Positions 20,542-31,397 of a stretch of DNA of 64,000 bases are shown here, piece after piece. A program made the position numbers and the translations under genes. Below the pieces are notes generated by a model that made no database searches, had not been told where the DNA came from, and worked only from the letters and a program-made list of their open reading frames with translations. Origin of the DNA: Isochrysis galbana (Eukaryota > Haptophyta > Isochrysidales > Isochrysidaceae); assembly GCA_018136815.1 (NCBI GenBank), contig CM030934.1, positions 7,276,977 to 7,340,976 of the forward strand, written 5' to 3'. Positions within the stretch are counted from its first letter, which is position 1, and the number at the start of each line of letters is the position of its first letter.

Positions 20542-21072
20542 TGTCGATCGTTCTTATCAGCACCGATTCCTCTGAGAGGTCAATGGCCGTCATAGTGTAT
20601 TCTGTAGAAGTCTGTTATGATGTGTATAAATATTGTATACAGTTTTTTAGCTTCTGCTTACATGATGCAAAATTGGATATGGCGATCGACCGTGGTCCTC
20701 GTTTGAGAGCTCCCACCCCCCTGCCTCCCCTTTCTTGGCATCTTACACCGATGTTGCTCTCAGGTGTCCTGGTTGCCTGGTTGAGTCCGCCAAGGGCCAA
20801 GGGGCGGCGAGGGCACGCTTTGGTGAGGCGCCCAATCAAACAAGGTAGAAAAAGTCAAATGAATTGAAGAGAAGAGACTCGCCTTGAGAGTACGTAAACG
20901 CGCAAATCATCCAAATTACTGTCGATGTATACTATTGGAAGGTGAGGCTCACGAGAGTCGGGAATGCAAAAGATACAATGTTGTGGAACGACATTTCGTC
21001 GATGGATATTCCAATGCGTTGTCGAATTTTTGGGTCTCCTTCGTTGGGAGCTACTCGAATAGGCGCACAACG
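20542..21072. other. Intergenic with a LINE scrap
   Basis: Bases about 20590-20640 (GTATTCTGTAGAAGTCTG and following) match the minus-strand LINE segment encoding RDFYRI at about 4866-4920, so a short LINE scrap lies here on the minus strand. The rest, including a frame at 20884-21147, has no resemblance I can name. Confidence 0.45.
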
Positions 21073-21383
21073 TTAAACTCCTATATGGCCCTCGACAGAC
21101 GAAAGCAGGGCCTTATACTTCCTTGCTTGCTCGTGCTGATCCCCTAAGACGCCACAGACGTCCACTACCACCTTTTCCATGGCTGCCGCGCCATCGGATG
21201 TAGTGGATGGATCATCGAGGTCGATGTATGCTGCTTTGGCCCGGAGTACGAGTGTAGTCTGATCTCGCTCACCGAGAAACTCCGAGGAAACGGCCACGCT
21301 ATCACCCAACGCATCACGGGCCTCGGCGAATTCCTGCCTCTCGCGCAACACGTCAGCTAGATTTCCCTTCGCCACAAGTGTGC
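21073..21383 (-). CDS. TPR protein, C-terminal part (gene cut by assembly gap)
   Basis: The minus strand reads 103 residues from the gap edge to a stop at 21073. It begins TLVAKGNLADVLRERQEFAEA and continues with LRAKAAYIDL, a helix-turn-helix pattern of tetratricopeptide repeats like those of kinesin-light-chain-type proteins (N-L-A-x-x-L-x-x-x-x-x-x-x-E-A). TPR proteins are scaffolds for protein binding. The N-terminal part is in or beyond the 100-N gap. The C-terminus (KYKALLSSVE) is ordinary. Confidence 0.55.
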
Positions 21384-21483
21384 NNNNNNNNNNNNNNNNN
21401 NNNNNNNNNNNNNNNNNNNNNNNNNNNNNNNNNNNNNNNNNNNNNNNNNNNNNNNNNNNNNNNNNNNNNNNNNNNNNNNNNNN
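21384..21483. other. Assembly gap 1 (100 N)
   Basis: Exactly 100 N, a conventional placeholder, so the true length is unknown. It separates the TPR gene fragment from the LINE; the two may not be as close as they appear. Confidence 0.99.
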
Positions 21484-23170
21484 GAGACTGCTTGGATGCG
21501 CCTTGGGGCGCACACTACGCCGCCATACCCACCACGCACACAGACGCACTCACCGCCTCACCACCCCCGACCGCCCCTGCCATTCAGGAGCCGACGGCGC
21601 CTTTCTGACACCATATAGCAAGGAAGAATGCTCGGCGTATCTTGAACATTTACCCGAAACTTTTGTGCACGAGGGCCGCTCAATACACAAAAAGGAATTT
21701 CTCGACTCATGGGACGAAATCGTCAGCCACGCAACGCGAGTGATAGGGCGATCACAGGAGCGCCCGCCCCCCGACGCAAAGGAGAACAAGTCTTATGACG
21801 CCATCGCTCCGCCTCAAGAGCCGGAGACCGAGCTACAGAACAAAGAAATCAGGGTCTCCGAGGACGAAAAATACATCAGCAAACTAAACAACATCTGGCT
21901 ACATACGGATACCGACTACCTGGGGGAGATGGCCGACACCGGAAATGTAGCGAATGCGGGAGAGATCCAATATTACCACCCGCCAGCCAGATGGGAGGGC
22001 GGATTTAAAGGCCCGAGATACATGGAGTACCCCTTGGCGGACGAATACGCCATACTAAAAGGAAAAGTCGCGCTAGACGCAATATCAGTCGCAGATCTTA
22101 CCAAGGCCGCGCTTAAAGCGACACGAAGCAACGCCCCGCAAGCGGCGAAAACAACATGGGAAAAGCGACTAAATGTCACCAAAGAAGAATGGAAACACAT
22201 AGCAAGGCTATATACAATGCCACTGCTAAAACACACGGATAAGCACCTCCACTTCAAACATATCACACATAGGCGAATTGGTACCAGAAACAGATTCGCA
22301 GACAGTCAGACAGATATGTGTAGACTGTGTCGCCGATACCGAGAAAATTCGTGCCACTTAGCGTGGTGTCCCGCGACGAAGAAAATATTCGAAACCATAG
22401 ACGCCCTCAACAACTACACCCCCCCTCCCGGGAGGTCACGCACACAAAAAACGAAAGACAGACTATTCGCATACCCCGGCACAAACACACCCGAAAGTCT
22501 GAAAGCGTTGTACGTGATAGCGTGGAAATACATACTAAGAGACTTCTATAGAATAGCATTTGAGTCGTATGAATACCACTATATCCCAGTCTTGGAGTCC
22601 ACACTAGTGAGGTTTGCCACATTGGTTAGGGGCCTCACGCCGCCACAGCAGCATTGTTTGATGCGCACAAGTAAAGCCGCCCAGGGGAGAAAGCCCAAAC
22701 TTAAGAGAACACTGACACTCAGTGCCCCGGTATTCATTGAAAATGAAAAGGGTAGGCTACGAATGAGCGAAATTACCCGCCTTGTAGCGATAGCGCTTGG
22801 TCTCGCCGAAAAGCTCGCGTAGCGAGAAGCAAAAAGAGACGACCTACACTGATTGACCAACCAAGGATACGATCGATCAACATAGCTCTCCCAAGGCAAA
22901 CATAGACACACGCGGACACAAGGGAACCGAAAACAGCACTACAAGAAACAGGCCACCCAGCAGCACAGGAGGAAGTTGAGTACGCGCAGCTGAGGGCAGG
23001 TGCACCCCGCTCCGCTCGGACCCCCACATGACCCGAGCCCCTAAGTAGAGCACGAGGGGAGTTGCCGCAAGGCGGGAAATGAGGGTGAGGAAGGGAAAGA
23101 GGCGTGGCTACGAAGGAATGGTTCAGGGCCACGTGTGAGGCGAGAAACTTAAAAGGTTTTTTTTTATTGC
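21484..23170 (+). mobile_element. LINE, 3' half with ORF2 C-terminus and 3' tail
   Basis: From the gap edge a frame is open for about 446 residues to a stop at 22822. It includes KHITHRRIGTRNRF and a zinc knuckle CRLC...SCHLAWC (about 22318-22369), then a conserved tail (IAWKYILRDFYRI, SAPVFIENEKG). This is the C-terminal region downstream of a LINE reverse transcriptase; the polymerase itself would lie in or beyond the gap. The 3' UTR (22823-23170) contains a small hairpin with a GCAA loop (TTGCCGCAAGGCGG near 23062) and ends in AAACTTAAAAGG plus a T-run. That tail resembles the short retroposons in this window. A second, more decayed copy of the coding part is at 4566-5338. Confidence 0.8.
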
Positions 23171-23566
23171 CGGGGCAGGTAGGGGGGGACCCTAAGGAAT
23201 CCTTGGACACGCAGGGGAGGTGGGAAATAGTGGTTAAAATGAGTGATTGACCGGGCTAAGATTAGCGCTCTAGGCCCCTAAACTCACGAGTGCCCCACCC
23301 CACCCCCCCTGCGTTGTTTTACCCGAAAGGGGTTTTCCCCCACCCAACGTGGCCTCGATGAGAGGGTGTGCTGGGGTGCGCAGGGTCGGTGCATGCACTG
23401 GGGGGAGGACAAATATCGAGGGGAGGGGGCAGTGCCCCCTTCCCCCCGGTACCACTCGGACACCTGGCTCGTCAGGCATGGCGGGATTCCGGGAAGGAAA
23501 AGTTGTGTTCAATTAGCTAGTGGGGTTGGCTAGGATATAACATTAATAATTTAGATTAAATAAGCG
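23171..23566. other. Intergenic, no gene seen
   Basis: GC-rich sequence with C-runs near 23300 and 23440. No gene or RNA is recognised. The next feature begins at a retroposon 3' segment. Confidence 0.4.
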
Positions 23567-23740
23567 CTTCACCCCAACCCCCCTAGTAGTGCACGGGGTG
23601 AGCCGCCTGATGGCTGATGGCGGGGGGAGAAGGGCCGGGGGAGTGGGGGTGTAGAATGTTTTACTGCGTGAGTAGAAAGCAGAAGGTCCACGGCCGCGTG
23701 TGCGGTGAGACTATTAAGAATTTAATTAATTAATTGCTCC
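23567..23740 (+). repeat. Retroposon 3' segment
   Basis: Matches the 3' quarter of the copies at 16367 and 43025: CCCCCTAGTAGTGCACGGG, the GCCGCC/GGCGG hairpin, the GTGGGGGTGTAGAA block, and GTGCGGTGAGACTATTAAG. It ends in an AT-rich ATTAATTAATTA run instead of the usual T-run. Confidence 0.75.
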
Positions 23741-23754
23741 CTCTGTGTCCCGTG

Positions 23755-24407
23755 CACTACTAGGGGGATAGGGGTGAAGGGCTTACTTAGATATGGTCCG
23801 GTAGCCCCCCCCCCCCCCCCCGGCGATCCGTTCCCCAATTCCTCCTACGTCTACCGGGCTGGCGGCGGCTTCGGTCCCGGCTCATCCTGTAAACAGGCGT
23901 GGGACTTACATAACTTTCGGTGAGCGGAGCTCTCGCTCACGCCCGACCCCTTCTAAGGCCCTTCTCCGCGCTCGCCCTCTCCCCTCTCCTGCGGCACGGG
24001 CCGGAAGGCCTGCAGCTGCCCACTGGCCACTGGCGACCCCTGGAGGCTCCTGGAGGCCAGCTCGGGGGGTAGGCAAAGGAGGCTGTGGGTCTGGGCCCTT
24101 GCCTCCCCTGCCTCTCCCTCGCTGGCGCTCTTGAGATCCTGGGGCCCCCACGCTACACCTGACTGCCTTTTGAACAAGGGGGGAGGAGGGGTTGCAGCAA
24201 TGGCCCGGCCCTTGTGGGCCAGGGAGCGAGAGACAGGCAAGCATGTGGGTAGGGGAATGGGACAGGATGGCATTCTGCCCCTTGCATGTCATTAAAGCAT
24301 GCCGGGAGGGTGGGTGGTTCCGCTCCCCCATAGCAGGCGGGAGGAGTGGAGAGAGGGGGGGGCTCGTGACCCATGGCCCATGGGGCAACCAAGCATAAAC
24401 TTAGTTG
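23755..24407 (-). mobile_element. Hairpin-tipped retroposon, minus strand, lacking its tail
   Basis: Read on the minus strand, this starts at 24407 with AACTAAGTTTATGCTTGGTT and follows the order of the copies at 16367 and 43025 as far as the CCCCCTAGTAGTGCACGGG block near 23755. It lacks the last part of the 3' tail. It lies tail-to-tail with the plus-strand segment at 23567-23740. A long C-run is at about 23803-23820. The 268 bases from 24408 to the phosphatase stop codon hold nothing recognised. Confidence 0.75.
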
Positions 24408-24675
24408 ATGTGGATTGAGATTGAGGGTTGAGCTTGTGGAGTTCTCATCATGCTGTCAGGTAACTCAAGACCTCGTGACAGGCCCCCTTTTCCTTCTTTG
24501 GTATCCTCTAAGATTCGTTGGGCATATCGTCAAGGCATCGCCCGTGCACGTGGCACATAGCCACATAGCCGCACGCACCCGCAGAGCAAGCGCCTACCGG
24601 CAGGGAAAGTGGTGCGGTAGCAACAGGCAACATAGAAAGACAACAGGACATTCGAAGCGAGGGTAAGATGGTAGT

Positions 24676-25572
24676 CTAGGAGACATTCAGTACAAAACGT
24701 TCCATGGCTTCCGCCCAGCCATCTTCATCATTGTGACCGACGACATGCATGGCGGCATGGCGCACCCACTCCCCAGCGTTTCCCATCGCAACACTTGTAC
24801 CAGCGCGAGCTAGCATCGGCAAGTCATTTTCGCCATCACCGATAGCAAGCGCTTCTTCCCAACCCAAACCCCAGCGTTTGAGAAGAGCCGATGCTGCTAC
24901 GCCCTTATCTGCGTGGGAGGGCACAACTTCAAGCATCCAATTGATTGCTTGAGTGAGTGCGCCTCCCGAATCGTCTCCCACTACAGGCTCGACCTCCGCG
25001 CGCAATGCGGAGATTGCCGCAGAATCATGGAGCAAGAGCATCTTGGAGACGGGAGACATCGCACAGGTGCTTCGGAGGCACGAGACATGGCGTAAAGGCG
25101 AGTCGCCCACTCCGGCAAGTCGGGGGATTAGCGCGGAAGAGCTGTCAGCATAAAGTGCCTCGCTGCCCACATACGCCACTGGCACGCAGCGCATACCAAC
25201 TCGTGTCTGATCGAGCACTCCGAGGACTCTGCCGGGCAGATCCTGCGGCAGCAAGGCGGGCGGTAGAGCTGTGCCATCGCGATCGAAGCTAGTGCAGCCA
25301 TTGCAGTAAATGCCAGGTAAGCCCCCTCGTAGCGCGGGCTCCGTGAGCACCGATTCTGTCCACGTCCCCGCCCGTGCCCTGCCTGTTGCAGGGACGACGA
25401 TCACGCCTGCTTCATCAAGCCTGCGAAGTGTTCGGCGCGCTCGCTCGCTGAGCGTATGATCCGAGCGGAGCATCGTCCCATCGCAGTCCGTGAAGATCAC
25501 ACGCGGCCTTCCGAGGGCAGCCACTCGCCCGACCTGAACGAGAAGCACAGGCAGCATGAGCACACGTGACAT
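24676..25572 (-). CDS. HAD-superfamily (Cof/IIB-type) phosphatase
   Basis: A 298-residue product from the ATG whose first base is 25572. The catalytic signature DCDGT sits at 29-33 (nucleophile Asp29, acid/base Asp31). The other HAD motifs follow: motif II Thr in VPATGR, motif III Lys in HADKGVAA, and motif IV GDGENDLPML near the C-terminus. The large cap between motifs II and III fits the IIB (Cof) subclass, which hydrolyses phosphorylated sugars or nucleotides. Residues 1-21 (MSRVLMLPVLLVQVGRVAALG) are hydrophobic and could be a signal or organelle-targeting peptide. An in-frame ATG at 25683 would add 37 residues, but the shorter start is better placed for that signal. The gene is divergent from the anoctamin fusion across a CT-repeat region. 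Substrate unknown. Confidence 0.87.
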   Translation of the reverse strand: MSRVLMLPVLLVQVGRVAALGRPRVIFTDCDGTMLRSDHTLSERARRTLRRLDEAGVIVVPATGRARAGTWTESVLTEPALRGGLPGIYCNGCTSFDRDGTALPPALLPQDLPGRVLGVLDQTRVGMRCVPVAYVGSEALYADSSSALIPRLAGVGDSPLRHVSCLRSTCAMSPVSKMLLLHDSAAISALRAEVEPVVGDDSGGALTQAINWMLEVVPSHADKGVAASALLKRWGLGWEEALAIGDGENDLPMLARAGTSVAMGNAGEWVRHAAMHVVGHNDEDGWAEAMERFVLNVS

Positions 25573-26483
<911 letters not shown>

Positions 26484-29400
26484 ATGATCCCACCACCAAG
26501 CGCTCCGACTACACTCGCGCCGCTCAAGCCGCTTCGGCCGCTCCGGCCGGGGCAGACAGCCGCAAATGGACAGGAAGTCGACTCGCTGCTGGGGTTGGCG
26601 CCTCTGCAGCCCATCCCGAAAGATGACCCGCCAATGGGGGCCGCTCTGCCCAGTGGGCCGACGCAACAAGGCGTGCCAGTCTTGCCTGCAGGAGCGCATG
26701 CCACCCCTCTCCAGCCCGAGATGCCATCTCCCTCGCCAGCGCGCCCAGATCGCGTTGTGATGCAGCACCAGGCGACGCCAGCCATGTCCAAGGATGATGG
26801 CCATAAAGAGCTAGTGCTCAAGCGAGCAGATGGTGAGGCGACGTGGGAGATGGCGCTGGTCCTCGAGCTTGCTGAGCCACCTCCCAAGCCTGAGATGACT
26901 CCGGAAGAGCTTGCTGAAGAGTGAGTCGCCAGGCGGGGTAGTGGCATGGCCCTGCGTGATGAGTGACGCACAGCGATGGCCTCAAACTCAGCCCTCTTGC
27001 CCTTGGAGTCAGCCCTCTTGCCAGTAGTGGGCACACCCTTTCTCTGAGTAATCAATCCCCCCTTGATCTGCTTTCCAATGCTTAGGCGGCGCAAGTCTAC
27101 GATTCGCTGCTTTTCTCCATGCTTGCAATCATTCAATGCAGTCCTAGCTATCATCCTTGTCGCCTTTGCTATTGCGTGCGTTGGAGTCGGTGCTAGCATG
27201 ACGGTGTCCTACTACCGGGAACTTTTGCCGAACTCGCTCATGATTGGACTGATCGTCTCGGGGACCTTGGCATTTTGCGCTGGAATGCTGGGTTTGCTGG
27301 GCTCTGCATGCTTTGCGAGGCGAATTGGGCTACTCGTCTTCTATCTGTGCATGCTCATCTTGCTGCTAGTCGCTGCAACGGTCATCACACTTGTCCTCTG
27401 GCTAGGCGCAGATTATGTGAGCGATGTCGTTACCACGCTCTTCACGGTCGCTCTGGAGGTGACGGGATGCGGAAATGGCACCGTCATCATTGCACCTGCT
27501 GCAGACTCATCGTTCTCAGGGTGTTTGACCGATGCGGCACAAGCCATCTTGTTCGGTGTCAATGCGACCAGTCAAGAAGATCTCTGCGTTTGTATCGATG
27601 ACATTCTCGCCTACGTACCGACTGCGCTCTCCGCAGCAAAATTTGTTTCGCTTGCATTGATCATAGTACTCGTTTTTGCTGCAATTGTGACGTCTTCACT
27701 CATCAACGCGTCAAAGAAGGCACAGCCAAGGCGGCCACCTGGTGAATCTGACGCGAGGAAACGGGCAAAGAGCGAAAACTCGGAAAACCTATTGCGTCGT
27801 GGTCTGCAGCTTAAGGAGGGCCAGGTATCGGCCGAGGAAGAGATCACAGGGATCGCGAACCCTGGAGCAGACGGCGATGCATCTCGCTCTGACACAGGAT
27901 GGCTCATCGGCGAGCTGAAAAGGCGCATCCTTGAAGCAGGCCTAGCAGTCAAGGTATTGAAGCTAGTTCCCGGCGGCAGAGATGATTTGCCCGATGTGGA
28001 GGGTGAACGTGAGGTCGACTCGGGCCACGAGGTCACGATGCTGGTCATCGGATACTACGATGGCGGTATCCGGCAGCGACGGCGTGCGCAAGCGACTGTT
28101 GAGCACGAGGGCAGTTTTGATGCCGAACGCCTGTGCGCTGAGGCTGAACGCCTCAGCCTCAAGTTGCGCTGCAAAGAGTCCTTTGCCGTACGCAAAGGCG
28201 GGCGAGCGGCGTATGCGCGCTTTACGGCCGCCCGGCGAGAGGCATTTGAGCCATTCCCTTCAGTACTGCGGCAACAGCTTCTCCGAGTCATCCTCGAGGC
28301 CAAGGCTTCTGATCCCTCCAGCCCGACGAACGGAGCGGGGCTTGATTTGACCCAATTGCATGCCTCGGGCCGCCTATTGCAAACCTTGTGGTTACATCAA
28401 GACGATGAAACGGACGTGCTGGTTGAAATGCAGCTGAAAGGCCGAGGAGGTTGCCTACCGAAGCCACTGTCCGGTCTCCGGAAGCTGTACGACTACCTAG
28501 GCTCGGAGCTCACATACTACTTCGCCTGGGCCGCATACTACACCCGTTTGCTCTGGCTGCCTGCAGTTGTTGGTATCATCTTCTGGGCGGTGGACGAGCT
28601 CTATTTCGAGAACTTGGCCTACCCGGAGGTGGAGCTCATCGCAGGACTAGATCGTTTCTATAACAATGCATCGTTCGGTGGCTTCTACTTTTCGTCTGGA
28701 CCGGTGGAGAGCCTTGACAACTTAAGCAAGACTGAATTGGAAGATTTGAAATCTCTCGTGTTCAGCGAGCCGGCGAGTGGCGATGCAGTCTACTACGGCC
28801 GTGCGCGCTACGCCACAATTTGCGCCTTCGCGATGGCCTTGCTTGTTTGGGGCTCCGTCTTCCTCGAAGGCTGGAAGCGTCGCGCCAAGATTCTCGCTCT
28901 TGACTGGGGTGCGCTTGATAACGCCCTGGCAACGGTTGCCAAAGAGCACGTCAAGTTCACGGAGGACGCGCTCAAAAAGGGCTTCTACACTCCTGACGGC
29001 TTGTGGGTAGACCTCGATGACGGCAACAACACGGTGCCCGGGCCATCGCACGACTCTGGCCCGATCGCCCTGCCTAAAAAGCGCAGGGCTTGGATACCGA
29101 GTCGGGAGGACGCGGCGTTGCTAGAGCACACGCCTTCCACTCGATGGTCGTCGCCATACAGGCTCCTACGCCGGCTTTTCACGTCGGTGGTCATTATGCT
29201 CTTCATGGGTCTCACGTGCATACTCACTATTCTGGCCATCATGGTGCTGAGGCTGGTACTAGCTGCCCGGGCCCCGGACTATAAGTGGGCTGCGTCCGTG
29301 GTGAACGCTCTTGCCATTGAAATTTTCAACACGTTGTGGCGCCACATTGCGCTTGCCCTTAACACATGGGAAAACCACCGATTGGAGAAGCAATTCCGCG

Positions 29401-30548
29401 ACGCCCTCGTCTATAAAATGTTTGGCTTCCAGTTCATCAATTGCTACTTCACTTTCTTCTACCTCGCATTCTTCCGCCGGCACGTAGGCGCCATCTTTGG
29501 GTTAGACGACTCTTGTGGCGGTGGCTTCGAGTGTATGGTATTGTTGCGCACCCAGCTCCAAGTAAGCCTGATAATCAATTTCGTCATGGGGACTTTTGTG
29601 GAGATATCGCGCCCACTCCTCAAGATTGCTGTTCGTAAGCTTGCGAGCTGTATCAACAATTTACGTAAGCGCAAGAAGAGTTCAACATCGGTCACCCCCG
29701 GCATTGAGACCGACCCCGAGCGAGAGAAGCGTGAGCGCAGGGAGATTAACGAGAAAGTGAGGAAGCGTCAGCCACTGACAGAAGCGGAGCGAGCCAAGTA
29801 CGATGAGGACGAGCTCGTTTACGAGGTATGCGCGCAACTCGAGCGTCCTGAGCTCAAGTCGGTCGAGAAAGGGCTCCCGCCTTCTTTCTATGAGTTCAAT
29901 GAGCTGGCCATTCAATTTGGCTATATCATCATGTTTTCCGCAGCGTGGCCCGCTGCTGCCGCAATGGCGCTCCTCAACAATCTCATCGAAGTGCGGCTTG
30001 ACTCCGTCAAGGTCCTCAAGATCACGCGGCGCGTTCCGGCTTCTGCCCAAGGTAAGGGTATCGGCGCTTGGCGTCAAGTTCTCGGCTTTCTTGTGTACCT
30101 CGGCCTCGCAACCAACTTGCTCATTATTGCCTATACCACTGACATGTTCTCGCGCTACTACCCTGAAATAAGCGCCCTCGAAGTCCTCGTGATTGTCGTG
30201 GTGCTTGAACATGCCCTCATCGTGCTGAAGATGACGATTGATTACATTATTCCAGATGTGCCTGCATCCGTTCGTGTGGAGATGGCACGCGAGGAGTGGC
30301 TCGCCGACCGGAGGATACATGCACAGCTTGAGCACGCATCCTTGGGTTATCTCGCTGGAAGCAATACCCAAGCTGCCCTCGGAAGCAGCAAGGGTGGATG
30401 GAAGCCCATCTCGACTCGTCCAAGTGCCACAGCCGTGTTGGCGCCAGCGCCAGCCCCATCCACAAACTACGTCCCACTTGCGCCCCTGGCGCCCGTATCA
30501 CCCAACGCGCCCCACGTAACGAAGCAAATGCCGTACGCTAGACGTTGA
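26484..30548 (+). CDS. Tetraspanin-anoctamin (TMEM16) fusion protein
   Basis: Exon 1 is 26484-26920 and exon 2 is 27086-30548. The 165-nt intron has donor GTGAGT and acceptor TTAG; the junction codon (GA plus G) keeps frame, giving 1299 residues. Residues 1-146 are Pro-rich and probably cytosolic. Residues about 160-350 have four transmembrane segments with tetraspanin TM1-TM3 character (FNAVLAI, LGLLGSACFARR, LLVFYLCMLILLL) and a Cys-containing extracellular loop, but no CCG motif. The anoctamin part starts near residue 600 (YDYLGSELTYYFAW) and includes FQFINCYFTFFY and ALLNNLIEVRLD. Acidic residues Glu985, Glu1082, Glu1085, Glu1114 and Asp1118 fit the family's calcium sites; the 3/29/4 spacing of the last four equals that of mouse ANO1. 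Anoctamins are calcium-activated chloride channels or lipid scramblases; which this is cannot be told. Confidence 0.87.
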
Positions 30549-31212
30549 GGTGGCGCAACACACCCTTGGGCGATCGATAAGTAATGATCGGGGCTGTGCA
30601 ATGCTGCTTACATGAGACACCTCTGGCCCACGGCGATGAGGTACATCCGTAGATTCCATATTTGGGACATGCCGAGAGCATGAAGGTACGCATCAACTTC
30701 GATTCGCGTGCTGGAAAAACTTCCTATGTTTGGGGCGTGATTGTTAGTGTAGTATAAGCAGTGCTTCTTGGCGCATTGTTTCTTTTTCTTAGAAAAAAAC
30801 TTTTGAAGATGCTTACTACTGCTACTAGGTACTAGGTCACTTCTCACTTCCTCTCCCTCTCCAGGAATTCGGCTCCAACGCCCTTGCTTGCCCTGGTTGT
30901 CACGTCAGGTGTATGACGTCAGGCGTATGTCAGGTATAGGAGTTAGGTCAGGGGGACCTGCCAGTGACCGTCAGGGTGACAATGGACGCGGTTACATGAC
31001 TATGCACTTTAAAAGAAAGATATCGTTAAAAATACAAATAAATAAACTTACGCAACGAATACGAATACGAATACTTGTACTTGTCTTTGCTTTTGCCTTT
31101 GCCTTCTTGCTAGTTGCTCGTAGCTTACGCCCCTCGTCCTCCAGCTCCAATTGTACCCTTTTACCTTCCACTATAACTTACTGTCATATTTTCATCATTT
31201 ATTATCTCACTC
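30549..31212. other. Intergenic with a possible retroposon tail
   Basis: No gene seen. Bases about 30793-30900 (A-run then CTTTTGAAGATGC) resemble the 3' tail of the short retroposons on the minus strand, but the 5' side cannot be followed. Several GTCAGG/GACGTCAGG motifs cluster at 30900-30990, as they also do at 55925-55985. Confidence 0.35.
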
Positions 31213-31262
31213 TCGAACTAAGTTTATACTTAGTTCGCCCGTGGGGGGGCACGAGCCGTGGG
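31213..31262 (+). repeat. Retroposon 5' tip only
   Basis: A perfect version of the family hairpin, AACTAAGTTTATACTTAGTT, followed by the G-run of the second hairpin. The homology stops near 31262, where unassigned sequence leads into the gypsy element. Confidence 0.7.
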
Positions 31263-31397
31263 AAGTTCAAGGGAGACACGCTCCGGCCGTCGCTGCGGAG
31301 TCTCTCTGACGAATTGGGCTGGCCCATAGGGCCTGAGGGCAATGAGGAAGGATGCATGCCGGCGGCAGGCGCGGCGGAGGAGACGACTTCAGAGGTG

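Noticed and set aside
23567-24407. A single element with an internal inversion from twin priming
   Set aside because: Both parts contain the CCCCCTAGTAGTGCAC block, and the inverted part is on the wrong side for twin priming; two adjacent insertions fit better.
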